Shown here: one piece after another, positions 40,110 to 48,493 of the stretch
Position numbering within the stretch: the stretch's first letter is position 1
Layout of the letters: every line of letters begins with the position of its first letter
DNA from: Sandaracinus amylolyticus
Lineage (GTDB): Bacteria; Myxococcota_A; Polyangia; Polyangiales; Sandaracinaceae
DNA length: 64,000 nucleotides
Direction of reading: 5' to 3'
NCBI RefSeq assembly: GCF_000737325.1
Contig: NZ_CP011125.1
Span: 9,052,001 to 9,116,000 of the forward strand
The notes under the pieces: model-generated
The model's database searches: none
What the model was told of the DNA's origin: nothing
The model's input: the letters and a program-made list of their open reading frames with translations, nothing else
Position numbers and translations under genes: made by a program

Positions 40110-40712
40110 ATGCAGGACGACACGCCCGAGACGATCCGCACGCTCGCCGAGGGCTGCGTGCGCTTCGTGAAGCAGGCGCTCGGTATCGAGCTCGACGGCA
40201 CGCCCGAGACCCTGCCGATCCTCGACCACTACCTCGAGCTCGCGCGCGAGGACGACGCGCGGGGACGCGACGAGGTGCTCGGGCTCGTCGCGACCTCGGC
40301 CGGCGCGTACTTCGGCGAGGTGATCCGGAGCCAGCAGCCCGCCGCGCGCTGGCACGTCGGCGACATCGCGGACGCGTCGACGTGGCGGCTCGAGCTCGAC
40401 CACGTGTTCCTGGCGTTCAACCCGGTCGGGATGGCGCGCGAGGCGATCACCCAGGAGACCGAGGAGGGCTGGAACGCCCACCTCGAGGTGCTCCAGCAGG
40501 ATCGCTCGGTGCTCGAGCAGTCGCTGGAGCGCGTCGGCGCGGTCGAGGACGAGGACTACTGGCGCCTCGCGGTGCGCTGGGAGGTCGTCGATCAGGCCGT
40601 CGCGGTGCTGGAGAGCGCGGCCCAGGCGCGGAACGAGCTGGGGCGCCGCTGGACGCCCGAGATCTACGCGCGGGCGCTCGACGAGCGCCCGCCGACGCAC
40701 GACGCGAGCTGA
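40110..40712 (+). CDS. Soluble protein of unknown function
   Basis: 200 residues, mostly helical and acidic, without signal peptide. Recognisable pieces are TIRTLAEGCVRFVKQALG, LPILDHYLELARE, GAYFGEVIRSQQPAARW and LDHVFLAFNPVGMAREAI. It resembles small uncharacterised myxobacterial proteins that share the YFGEVIR-type segment, but I cannot name a family. It is divergent from the coiled-coil/HEAT gene. Confidence 0.7.
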   Translation: MQDDTPETIRTLAEGCVRFVKQALGIELDGTPETLPILDHYLELAREDDARGRDEVLGLVATSAGAYFGEVIRSQQPAARWHVGDIADASTWRLELDHVFLAFNPVGMAREAITQETEEGWNAHLEVLQQDRSVLEQSLERVGAVEDEDYWRLAVRWEVVDQAVAVLESAAQARNELGRRWTPEIYARALDERPPTHDAS

Positions 40713-40756
40713 GGCGGGCGCCCCCGGCGCGCTCCGGATCGCGTCCCGGGCGGCCC

Positions 40757-40990
40757 GAACGCGATCCGGAGGGCGCCGGACGACGGCCCAGCGCGCCAGG
40801 ACGCGATCCGGAGAACGCCGGACGACGTCCCGCGCGCCCGGAGCACGATCCGGAGATCGCCGGATGACGTCCCGCGGCCCCGGAGCGCGATCCGGAGCGC
40901 GCCGGATGACGTCTCGGGCCCCCAGAACGCGATCCGGAGCCCACCGGAGACCGCCGGGCGCGCCACGACGCGATCCGGAGCGCGCGAGCG
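40757..40990. repeat. 42-bp tandem repeat array
   Basis: Six copies of a unit containing CGATCCGGAG recur at 40762, 40804, 40846, 40888, 40930 and 40971, with spacing 42 bp (41 for the last). Between the cores the text GCGCCGGACGACGTCCCG varies moderately. It fills the gap between convergent genes ending at 40712 and 40995. Because 42 is a multiple of three, frames through it stay open and show a 14-residue period, but none has a start site or composition like a gene. Confidence 0.85.
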
Positions 40991-40994
40991 CGCC

Positions 40995-42149
40995 CTAGAG
41001 CTCGTCGTCGCGAACGCGGCGCGCGCCGAGCACGGTGCGCCCCGGCACGACGACCACCCGGGGGCGCAGCACGACCGCGCCCAGCGGCCGGAGCGCCGCG
41101 ATGCGATACGCGCCGGGCCGCAGCCCCACGAAGAGGCCGCTCGCGCCGGCGTCGACCCACCCCAGCGCGACGCCCTCGGCGGCCACGACGACCCGCGCGT
41201 CGCTCTCGTTCACGAAGTCGAGCCCCTCGGCGGGCGCGGTGGGATCGCGCTCCGGCAGATCGCGCGGCGGGCGATCCATCGGGGGCACCCGGGAGAGCGC
41301 GGCCGGCTCGAGGAATGCGCGGCTGCGGGTGATCGGCACCGGCGGCGGGGGATCGGACTCGTCGGCGCGCAGCGCGCGGCGCGGCAGCTCGACCGGCACG
41401 TCGGCGGTTCGCTCGGCGCGCCAGAACCCGACGCGGAACGCCATCGGCGCGCGTCCGTCGCAGCGCCGCATCACGTTCTCGCGCAGGTCGCCCGACCACT
41501 CGGCGAGCAGCGCGCAGATGAGCCCGCCGGGGATCTCGCGCTCGGTGTGCGCGGGGTCGCGACGCACCGAGAGCGGCGGGCCGGTGCGCCGCGGGCCGCC
41601 CTCGAACCACTCGGCGAGCGCGCCGGGCGGGAGCGAGCGGCCGCCCTCGCGATCGAACACGTAGGACCCGGGGCTGTCGCCGCGGACCCGCACCTCGGAG
41701 CCCGCCTCGACCGGCCAGCCGGGCCCGACGAAGCGCGCGCGGAGGCGCTCGGCCGAGACGTCGACGAAGAGCTCGGCGGCGGGGATCGCGAGGTCCGAGC
41801 GATCGGCGCCCAGCGTCTCGGGGACCACGAGCGTGACCCGGTAGACGTAGCGCCGCGCGTCGACGGGCTCGTCGCTCGCGTACTCGCTGTCGGGCGCGGG
41901 CGCGCGCTGGATGACGCGCGGCGGGGGCTCGAGCGCGGCTTGCGCGGCCTCGGCGGCGGCGGGGTCGGCGATCGGCGGCGGCGCGGGCTCGTCGGCGAGC
42001 GCTTCGGGCGGGAGCTCCTCGACGTGCGCGCCGCTCGGCGGGCGCGGGCTCGGAGCGCTCGCGCGCCGCGGCGGCGGGCTCGCGCTGTCGCACCCGATCG
42101 CGAGCGCCAGCAGCGCGATCAGGGCAGCGTGCCGGACGCGCGCGTCCAT
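40995..42149 (-). CDS. Lipoprotein of unknown function (last gene of PEGA operon)
   Basis: 384 residues. RHAALIALLALAIGC is a lipoprotein signal with Cys near 20. A Pro/Ala/Glu-rich linker (to about 95) leads to a region of beta structure (RRYVYRVTLVVPETLG, RARFVGPGWPVEAGSEV). The last 90 residues, with VAAEGVALGWVDAGASG and RPGAYRIAALRPLGAV, look like a PEGA-type or carboxypeptidase-regulatory beta domain. The start overlaps the upstream PEGA gene by 31 nt. Confidence 0.75.
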   Translation of the reverse strand: MDARVRHAALIALLALAIGCDSASPPPRRASAPSPRPPSGAHVEELPPEALADEPAPPPIADPAAAEAAQAALEPPPRVIQRAPAPDSEYASDEPVDARRYVYRVTLVVPETLGADRSDLAIPAAELFVDVSAERLRARFVGPGWPVEAGSEVRVRGDSPGSYVFDREGGRSLPPGALAEWFEGGPRRTGPPLSVRRDPAHTEREIPGGLICALLAEWSGDLRENVMRRCDGRAPMAFRVGFWRAERTADVPVELPRRALRADESDPPPPVPITRSRAFLEPAALSRVPPMDRPPRDLPERDPTAPAEGLDFVNESDARVVVAAEGVALGWVDAGASGLFVGLRPGAYRIAALRPLGAVVLRPRVVVVPGRTVLGARRVRDDEL

Positions 42150-43390
42150 CCGTCGGGAATGCCCGGGCTGCTCGTCGCCACGCCGGCGCCGATGCCGACG
42201 CCGCCCGCGACCAGCACCACGCCCACCGCCGTCCAGAACCACCACTGCTCCCAGAGCTCGGGCTGGCGCTCGTGGCCGCCCGGCCCGTCGTCCTCGGGCG
42301 CCGCGATCGCGCCGCCGAGATCGACGCCGCGGTAGAGGTCGATCGCCATCTGGCGCGCGGTGACCATGCCCGCTTCGTCGTGGGTGATCGTGCCCTCGCG
42401 CGTCGCGAGCAGGAAGCGCGTGCGGATGTCGTAGAGCCAGACCTGCACGTGCATCTCGTGATCGCCGATCGGCCGCACCACGCCGACGATCACCTGCGCC
42501 GCGCCGAGCGTGTTGCCGAGGCTGCGGAGGTTCGCGCCCGCGCGCTCCTCGCCGAGCTCGCCGCGCAGCACGCGCTGGAACTCCTGGGACGCGACGAGCT
42601 GCGCGCGCTCGTTCGTCGCGAGCTCGTAGCGCACCCGCGAGTCGTTGCCGTCGAGGGTCGCGCGGCGGATGACGCGCTCGTACCCGAGGTGCTTGATCGT
42701 GACGTAGTGATCGCCGCGGAGGAGCCCGTCGACGCGCACCGGGGACGGGCCGTAGCTGCGCCCGTCGACGTAGATCTCGGCGCCTGCGGGCTCGGTCTCG
42801 ACGATCAGCGTGCCGCGCGGTCCGGCGAGGGTGCGGGTGCGGGCGCGCTCGAACGCGTCCTGCGCGCTCGCGGGGTAGCGCGAGGCGTCGAACTCCTGGC
42901 CCTCGCGGAACACGAGCACGCGCGCGAAGCCCTCCTCGCACTCGCGGGCGCGGCGCATCTGGCAGCGCGCGACGGCGGCGAGCATGTGCGCGTCGACGAG
43001 CTGCTCGCGGCGCACCGCCTCGAGGCGCTGCTCGAAGAGCTCGACGATGCGATCGGCGCGCTCGGCGGCGTCGCGGGCGTCGCCGTTGGCGACCTGATCG
43101 GCGAGCGGCTCGAGCTCTTCGATCGCGAACTGCACGTCCTCGTCGAACGGCGTCGGCGAGAGGACGTCGACCGGGTGCACGAAGCGCACGCCGCCGACCT
43201 CGGTGAGGCCGCGGCGCAGGCCGATCGACACGGTCGCGCCCTGCCCGGCCGTCGCGCCGCCCTCGAGCAGCATCACGGCGGTCGCGGTGACGCTCTCGGC
43301 GGAGCCGCCTTCTTCGTCCTGTGCGCGCGCCCGACCGCCGAGCCCCAGCGCGACGACGAGCGCGATCCCGATCGCGAGGCGACCCGTCAT
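42119..43390 (-). CDS. Exported PEGA-domain protein, membrane-anchored
   Basis: 423 residues. A signal peptide ends ARAQDE. Residues 70-190 are helical with two Cys (CQMRRARECEEGF). A PEGA domain follows (PRGTLIVETEPAGAEIYVDG, GPSPVRVDGLLRGDHYVTI). The C-terminus has EQWWFW and a membrane span (TAVGVVLVAGGVGIGAGVA). The same EQWWFW-plus-span end occurs in the adjacent upstream gene, so the two are paralogues. It begins 1 bp after that gene. Confidence 0.82.
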   Translation of the reverse strand: MTGRLAIGIALVVALGLGGRARAQDEEGGSAESVTATAVMLLEGGATAGQGATVSIGLRRGLTEVGGVRFVHPVDVLSPTPFDEDVQFAIEELEPLADQVANGDARDAAERADRIVELFEQRLEAVRREQLVDAHMLAAVARCQMRRARECEEGFARVLVFREGQEFDASRYPASAQDAFERARTRTLAGPRGTLIVETEPAGAEIYVDGRSYGPSPVRVDGLLRGDHYVTIKHLGYERVIRRATLDGNDSRVRYELATNERAQLVASQEFQRVLRGELGEERAGANLRSLGNTLGAAQVIVGVVRPIGDHEMHVQVWLYDIRTRFLLATREGTITHDEAGMVTARQMAIDLYRGVDLGGAIAAPEDDGPGGHERQPELWEQWWFWTAVGVVLVAGGVGIGAGVATSSPGIPDGWTRASGTLP

Positions 43391-43391
43391 C

Positions 43392-44873
43392 TCAGAACTC
43401 GAGGACGACGTAGCCCTGGGGATCGTTGCCGAGCCCGGGGCCCTGATCCGAAGCGGCGACGCCGATCGCGACGCTCGCGCCGATGACGACGGCGGCGCCG
43501 CCGACGATCGCCCAGAACCACCACTGCTCGAATACCGACGGCTCGGAGGGCGGCGGGGTCGTGACCGGCGGCGGCTCGTCGCCGCGCGCCGGGATGCGCT
43601 CCGCGTCCGACTGCTGGCGCGCGGTCAGCGCGGCCTGGAGCGCACCGGAGACGAGCTGATCGACGCCGCGCTCGAGATCGCCGACGCCGGTCGGGACCGT
43701 GCCCGCGCCGCGCACCAGCCGCCGCCCGCTCGCGACGTCGAACACCAGCAGCTCGAGCGCCGCGCGATCGTCGGAGTCGCCCGGCGAGACGCGGATGACG
43801 CCGATGCGCTCGACGTCGAGGCGCTGCGCGATCTCGCGGATCGCTCCGTCCGCCTGGAGCGACGCGACGTCGTCCTGGGGCACGCGCTCGAGCACGTCCG
43901 AGAGCCCGGCCGTGCGGTCGTCGTCGACGAGGTACGCGCTGGTCGCCTCGGTGCCGCGCGGGCGCACCGTGATCGCCTGCACGTACGGCGTCGCGCCCGC
44001 GCGGGTGACCCGCACGACGTGCTCGCCGCCGAGAAGCCCACCGACGTCGATCGGCGTCACGCCGCGCGCGAGGAAGTCGACGTACGCGATCGCGCCCGGC
44101 GGGTCGCTCTCGATGCGGATCGTCGACGCCGGGCTCGCGCCGTCGCGCGGCCGCGCCGCTTCGAAGCGCGCGATGACGTCGGGGTTGAACACGTTCGGAT
44201 CGGGCCGGACGTGCGGCATCTGCACGTGCAGGCGCCCGAACACGCGCGCGGCGTCGCGCGCACGCCCTTCGAACGCGAGCGACGCGCCGAGGAAGAGCAG
44301 CGCCTCGCCGAGGTCGTGCGGATCTTCGAGCGCCGCCGCCGCCGCGTCGAAGTCCGCGACCGCGCCGGTCAGCAGCTCGATCGCCTGCGCGAGCTCGAGG
44401 TTCAGGTACGCCTGGCGCCCGGCCTCGAGGCGCTCGCGCGCGCGGTCGATCACCTCGAGCGCCGAGTCGTCGTAGCCGAGGAAGAGGCGGTCGGCGTGGC
44501 GCCAGTCGACGCCGTCGATCCCTCGAAGCGTCGCGCGCGCAGCGGCCCCGGCGCGCTGCGCGACGGCGTCGAGGCCCTCGCTCATCGCGACGGAGATCAC
44601 GTACACGCGGCGCTCCTGCGACGGCGCGCTCTCGGTGCGCGCGACCGGCTGCGCCGGGGGCGCTTCGGGCTCGGCGGCGGGCTCCTCGGCCTGCTCCGGC
44701 GGCATCTCGACGCGCCTCGGGAGCGTCGGGCCTCCCTCGTCCTCGTCCTGCGCGTACGCGGGAAGCGCGCACGCGAGCACGAGCAGCGCGACCACCGCAC
44801 CGAATGGATCTCGTGGTACCCGACCGAGAGCCACGATCGATCGACGAGCCCGCAGCACGCCCTCAACGACCAC
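43392..44873 (-). CDS. Exported PEGA-domain protein with TPR-like region, membrane-anchored
   Basis: 493 residues from a GTG at 44873 that overlaps the previous gene; a later GTG (VPRDPFGAVV) is also possible. A signal-like segment ends PAYAQDE. Residues 135-235 are TPR-like (RERLEAGRQAYLNLELAQAI). A PEGA domain follows (ASTIRIESDPPGAIAYVDF, IDVGGLLGGEHVVRVTRAG). The end repeats the EQWWFW plus span (AIVGGAAVVIGASVAIGVAA) of its neighbour. Periplasmic with a C-terminal inner-membrane anchor is likely. Confidence 0.82.
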   Translation of the reverse strand: MVVEGVLRARRSIVALGRVPRDPFGAVVALLVLACALPAYAQDEDEGGPTLPRRVEMPPEQAEEPAAEPEAPPAQPVARTESAPSQERRVYVISVAMSEGLDAVAQRAGAAARATLRGIDGVDWRHADRLFLGYDDSALEVIDRARERLEAGRQAYLNLELAQAIELLTGAVADFDAAAAALEDPHDLGEALLFLGASLAFEGRARDAARVFGRLHVQMPHVRPDPNVFNPDVIARFEAARPRDGASPASTIRIESDPPGAIAYVDFLARGVTPIDVGGLLGGEHVVRVTRAGATPYVQAITVRPRGTEATSAYLVDDDRTAGLSDVLERVPQDDVASLQADGAIREIAQRLDVERIGVIRVSPGDSDDRAALELLVFDVASGRRLVRGAGTVPTGVGDLERGVDQLVSGALQAALTARQQSDAERIPARGDEPPPVTTPPPSEPSVFEQWWFWAIVGGAAVVIGASVAIGVAASDQGPGLGNDPQGYVVLEF

Positions 44874-45234
44874 GCGCGAGATCCCTCTGCATCGCAGCGA
44901 GCGTCGGATCCTCTTCCAACGCGGCGCGCAGCATCGCTTCGAGCTCGGCGCGGCGCGCGGGCGGGAGCGACGCGGCCATCCCGCCCAGCGCGCGCTCGAC
45001 GAGGCGATCGATCGCCTGGCTCGCGTCGATGCGGCCGCTGCGCACCTCCTCCGCGAGCGCCTTCAGCGCGTCGGTGCGCGCGCCCGAGGCCGCGCTCGGC
45101 CCACCCGTGGCGCCCGCCTTCTCCAGCTCCGCGCGGAACGCGTCGGACGCGCCCTCGGCGCCCGTCGCTGCGCCCACGTCGGACGGGGCACCGGACGTGG
45201 GGCCCGTGCCGGGAGGCTTGATCGCGCTGCTCAT
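44863..45234 (-). CDS. Small helical protein of unknown function
   Basis: 123 residues from the ATG at 45234, with GGAGG 6 nt upstream. The first 40 residues are Gly/Ala/Ser/Pro-rich. The remainder is two or three amphipathic helices (ALKALAEEVRSGRIDASQAI, LPPARRAELEAMLRAALEED). It heads the four-gene PEGA operon and overlaps the next gene by 11 nt. No known family; a regulatory or export-partner role is only a guess. Confidence 0.7.
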   Translation of the reverse strand: MSSAIKPPGTGPTSGAPSDVGAATGAEGASDAFRAELEKAGATGGPSAASGARTDALKALAEEVRSGRIDASQAIDRLVERALGGMAASLPPARRAELEAMLRAALEEDPTLAAMQRDLARGR

Positions 45235-45251
45235 CGCCGACCTCCGCGCAG

Positions 45252-45279
45252 AGTAATCAAACGTCGTGCGCGCTCGCAA
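45252..45279 (-). promoter_or_regulatory. Possible promoter of the PEGA operon
   Basis: Minus strand TTGCGA (45279-45274), 16-bp spacer, ATTACT (45257-45252), about 18 nt before the ATG at 45234. The match to consensus is moderate. Confidence 0.35.
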
Positions 45280-45420
45280 GCGCGCTGGGCGCCGCGCTCG
45301 GGCAGGGCCTCAGGTTCCCGACGTGCCGTCATCGTGTCCTCCTCCGGGGCGCGTCCGGAGGGCGGCCCACGAGGCGTGTCATCGGCGCGGCCCCGACCGC
45401 GTTGCGCGCATCGCGTCGCC

Positions 45421-45450
45421 TTGACACCGAGGAGGCGAGATCCCTATACC
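45421..45450 (+). promoter_or_regulatory. Sigma70-type promoter of merR-folE
   Basis: TTGACA (45421-45426), 18-bp spacer, TATACC (45445-45450). MerR-family targets often have 18-20-bp spacers, so the regulator might act on its own promoter. The rest of the divergent gap (45280-45420) shows no gene. Confidence 0.65.
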
Positions 45451-45507
45451 GAGCCGGGGTTTTCGACGCATCGGACCCGCATTCCGCAGCGGCCCGGGAG
45501 CAGGCTC

Positions 45508-46323
45508 TTGCCCGAGCGCACTCACAAGTTGACCGAGCAGACTGATACGGACTCCAGCTCGGTGGCGCCTCCCGACCCGCTCGCCGCCCCGTTCGGCGTG
45601 GCTCCGCGCGTCGTTGCCGCTCCCACCGAGGCGCTGCGCTCCTCCGACAAGAGCGGCTCCTCCGACAAGAGCGGCTCCTCGGAGAAGGGCGGCTCCTCGG
45701 AGAAGGGCGGCTGTGGGTCGTGCAGCGGCGGCGGGACGTGCGGCTCGAAGGCCCAACCCGCAGTCGTCGTCGATGCGAAGCCCATGATCGATGCGAAGCC
45801 CGTCCTCGACGGACACCCGGTGCTGAGCGCCAAGCCCGATCCCTGTGGCTCGTCTCCGCTCTCGAGCGGTGACATGGCGCGCGGCTGCGAGACGACGATC
45901 CGCACCGTGCGCTTCTACGAGGAGGCGGGGCTCATCGAGCCGGTCGCGCGCAGCGAGGGCGGCCACCGGATGTACAGCCCGGAGCAGCTCCTCAAGCTCC
46001 AGCTGATCATGGATCTGCGCGAGGCCGGGCTCTCGCTGCAGGACATCAAGGCGCTCTTCGAGCTCAAGCACCGCTTCGACAACGCCGAGGCCGCGAGCAA
46101 GGAGATGGCGGACGTCCTCGAGGCGCAGATCGAGTGCATGCAGCGCAAGATCGCGGTGCTGCGACGGCTGCGCGAAGAGCTCGCGTGCATGGTCGCGACG
46201 ATCCGTGAGTGCGAGCAGTGCGAGGTGCCGGACTTCAAGAAGCAGTGCGGCGGATGCGACGTCATGGCGCGTCCCGATCTGCCGCGCGCGATGCGTCTGC
46301 TCTGGGGCTCCGGCCGCGAATGA
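45508..46323 (+). CDS. MerR-family regulator with long Cys/Ser/Gly-rich N-terminus
   Basis: 271 residues from a TTG at 45508 with GGGAG 7 nt upstream. The winged helix-turn-helix usually starts at residue 1-5 of a MerR protein; here it starts near 117 (LSSGDMARGCETTIRTVRFY, EEAGLIEPVARSEGGHRMYS). Residues 45-68 are four copies of a GSSDKS/GSSEKG hexad, then CGSCSGGGTCG. A dimerisation coiled coil follows the DNA-binding domain. The C-terminus has CEQCEVPDFKKQCGGC. Metal or redox sensing by these cysteines is inferred. It overlaps folE by 4 nt. Confidence 0.88.
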   Translation: MPERTHKLTEQTDTDSSSVAPPDPLAAPFGVAPRVVAAPTEALRSSDKSGSSDKSGSSEKGGSSEKGGCGSCSGGGTCGSKAQPAVVVDAKPMIDAKPVLDGHPVLSAKPDPCGSSPLSSGDMARGCETTIRTVRFYEEAGLIEPVARSEGGHRMYSPEQLLKLQLIMDLREAGLSLQDIKALFELKHRFDNAEAASKEMADVLEAQIECMQRKIAVLRRLREELACMVATIRECEQCEVPDFKKQCGGCDVMARPDLPRAMRLLWGSGRE

Positions 46324-46928
46324 CGCGGAGACCGGCGGATCTCGATCGCGCGACGCGCGCGGTCGAAGACTTCCTCGACGCGCTCGGCGTTCCGGTCTCG
46401 AGCGACCCCGAGCTGAGCGAGACCGGGCGTCGCGTCGCGGAGGCGTTCGCGAGCGATCTGCTCGAGGGCTACGCGCTCGATCCCGCCGTGATCCTCGGGG
46501 AGGCGACGAGCTCGAGCGCGAGCGGGCTCGTGGTGGTCACCGGCATCGCGACGACCGCGATGTGCCCGCACCACCTGCTGCCCGCGAGCGGCGTGGTGCA
46601 CGTCGGATATCTGCCGGGCGAGAAGGTCGTCGGGCTCGGCGCGATCGCGCGGCTCGTCGACTGCTTCGCGCGGCGGCTGATCCTCCAGGAGGATCTCGGT
46701 CAGCGCGTCGTCGATGCGCTGGTGGCGCACCTCGGTGCGCGCGGCGCGGGCGCGGTCGTCGATCTCGTGCCGACGTGCATGACCGCGCGCGGGGGGCGGC
46801 GTCACGGATCGCGCGCCGTGACCACGGCCTACGCGGGCGTCATGGCCGCGGACGCGTCGGCGCGACAGGAGCTGCTCGCGGCGATCGCCGTCGCGGGCGG
46901 AGCGGACGGTGGCGCAGGAGGACGTTGA
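46320..46928 (+). CDS. folE: GTP cyclohydrolase I
   Basis: Converts GTP to dihydroneopterin triphosphate, the first step of folate/tetrahydrobiopterin synthesis. 202 residues. MCPHHLLPASG holds zinc Cys and His ligands, and LVPTCMTARGGRRHGS holds the second Cys. AIARLVDCFARRLILQEDL is also conserved. The ATG overlaps the merR stop (ATGA), so this enzyme is translationally tied to the regulator. The C-terminus overlaps the next gene by 20 nt. Confidence 0.95.
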   Translation: MTRRPADLDRATRAVEDFLDALGVPVSSDPELSETGRRVAEAFASDLLEGYALDPAVILGEATSSSASGLVVVTGIATTAMCPHHLLPASGVVHVGYLPGEKVVGLGAIARLVDCFARRLILQEDLGQRVVDALVAHLGARGAGAVVDLVPTCMTARGGRRHGSRAVTTAYAGVMAADASARQELLAAIAVAGGADGGAGGR

Positions 46929-47589
46929 TCTCGCGCCGTTCGAGCCGGAAGAGCTCGAGGCGCTGCCGATCTTCCCGCTGCCGCGCGTGGTGCTGCTGCC
47001 GGGCGGCGTGCTGCCGCTCCACGTCTTCGAGCCGCGCTACCGCGCGATGGTGAGCGACTGCCTCTCGCACGGTCCGCGCGCGATCGCGATGGCGATGCTC
47101 GCGCCGGGCTGGGAGCGCGACTACGAAGGGCGCCCGCCGACCCGCACGATCGCGGGCGCGGGGCGCATCGTCGCGCACCGGCGCAACCCCGACGGCACCT
47201 ACGACCTCGTGCTGCACGGCGTCACACGCGTCCGCCTCGACGAGCGGAGCGATCTCGATCGCCCCTATCGCGTGGCGAGCGCGACCGCGATCGACGACGA
47301 GGACGATCGCGACGAGGACGCGCTTCGCCGCGCGCTCGAGCCGGTCCTCGCGATCGCGTCGTCGCTCTCCGCGCTCGAGAAGCGCGGGCTCGTGCCGCCG
47401 CCGCAGCTCGTCGGCACGCCCAGCAGCGTCGCCGATCGCATCGCGGATCGCTGGATCCACGAGGCGAACGCGCGCCAGGAGATCCTCGAGACCACGAGCG
47501 TGCCGCGGCGCATCGCGCTGGTGGGCGATGCGCTCGTCACGCTGCTCGCGCGGCTCGCGACGCCCAGCGGATCGGGCGCCGCGAACTGA
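46909..47589 (+). CDS. LON-domain protein (N-terminal Lon substrate-binding domain only)
   Basis: 226 residues from a GTG at 46909 inside the end of folE. LPIFPLPRVVLLPGGVLPLHVFEPRYRAM is the start of a Lon N-terminal (PUA-like) domain, given here in part: LPIFPLPRVVLLPGG. No AAA or protease domain follows. Such stand-alone proteins are common; their role is unclear. It ends abutting the convergent ribA stop as TGATCA. Confidence 0.88.
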   Translation: MAQEDVDLAPFEPEELEALPIFPLPRVVLLPGGVLPLHVFEPRYRAMVSDCLSHGPRAIAMAMLAPGWERDYEGRPPTRTIAGAGRIVAHRRNPDGTYDLVLHGVTRVRLDERSDLDRPYRVASATAIDDEDDRDEDALRRALEPVLAIASSLSALEKRGLVPPPQLVGTPSSVADRIADRWIHEANARQEILETTSVPRRIALVGDALVTLLARLATPSGSGAAN

Positions 47590-48330
47590 TCACCGCAGCG
47601 GGCGGACCTTGGTGTCGCCGTCGGGCGCGATCGGCTCGCCGTCGGCGGTCTCGGTCATCATCGGCTCGATCGGGCCCACGTGATCGCCGGCGACGAGCGC
47701 CGCGATGTCGAGGTGGTGGCCCATGCGCCGCGTCTTCGCGATCAGGTACCCGCGGTTGTGCTCGTTCGGCTCGACGAACGCGCTCACGCGGCGCGCCACC
47801 GGCACGCCCTCCGCGCGCAGCGCCTGCACCTTGAGCGGGTTGTTCGTGAGCAGCACGACCGAGCGGATGCCGAGGTCGGCGCACATGAACGCGGCCACGT
47901 CGTATCGGCGCGAGTCGTCGGGCAGGCCGAGCATGCGGTTGGCGTCGACCGTGTCGACCCCGCGCTCCTGAAGCGCGTACGCGCGGATCTTGTCGCCCAG
48001 GCCGATGCCGCGACCCTCCTGGCGCAGGTAGAACACCGCGCCGCGCCCTTCCTCCGCGATGCGGCGCAGGCCGAGGTCGAGCTGCTCGCGGCAGTCGCAC
48101 TTCATCGAGTGCAGCACCTCGCCGGTCATGCACTCGCTGTGGACGCGCACGAGCACGTCGTCACCGCGGACGTCGCCTTTCACCACCGCGACGTGATCGT
48201 GGAACCCGTTGCGGGCGCCGAGGTCTTCTCGGTAGACCACCACTCGGAACGTCCCGTACTCGGTCGGCACGTTGGCCTCCGAGTAACGAACGACGGAGGC
48301 GGCCTTCGAGGAGCGCGGGAACGCGTTCAT
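47590..48330 (-). CDS. ribA: GTP cyclohydrolase II
   Basis: First committed step of riboflavin synthesis from GTP. 246 residues from the ATG at 48330, with AAGGAG 9 nt upstream. VRVHSECMTGEVLHSMKCDC supplies the three zinc cysteines (shown to 20 residues), RQEGRGIGL is the catalytic loop, and NPLKVQALRAEGVPV is conserved. No RibB domain is fused. It is convergent with the folE operon. Confidence 0.95.
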   Translation of the reverse strand: MNAFPRSSKAASVVRYSEANVPTEYGTFRVVVYREDLGARNGFHDHVAVVKGDVRGDDVLVRVHSECMTGEVLHSMKCDCREQLDLGLRRIAEEGRGAVFYLRQEGRGIGLGDKIRAYALQERGVDTVDANRMLGLPDDSRRYDVAAFMCADLGIRSVVLLTNNPLKVQALRAEGVPVARRVSAFVEPNEHNRGYLIAKTRRMGHHLDIAALVAGDHVGPIEPMMTETADGEPIAPDGDTKVRPLR

Positions 48331-48493
48331 GTGATTGTGTCTCCTTGGCGTCCATCTCGTCCGCGCTCGTCGAACCATTCGTCGGACGACAGCCGAGACG
48401 CACAAGAACGTTGTCACTCTGACTTCAGAGAACCCCGACTCTAGGTCAGGGCCCTCTTGCGTCAAGCATGCCTCACCGGCACCTTCGGCGCCC

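Noticed and set aside
40664-40966. A 100-codon minus-strand frame with a 14-residue repeat (ALRIAL-type units)
   Set aside because: The period comes from the 42-bp DNA repeat. There is no ribosome-binding site, and the frame starts inside the neighbouring gene.
46909-47589. Truncated lon protease pseudogene
   Set aside because: The frame is intact, has its own start and a full LON domain. Stand-alone LON-domain proteins of this length are a known type.
48331-48493. FMN riboswitch upstream of ribA
   Set aside because: I looked for the conserved RFN-element blocks (such as AGGGGC...GGGGT and CCGACGGT) in the 163-bp gap and did not see them.
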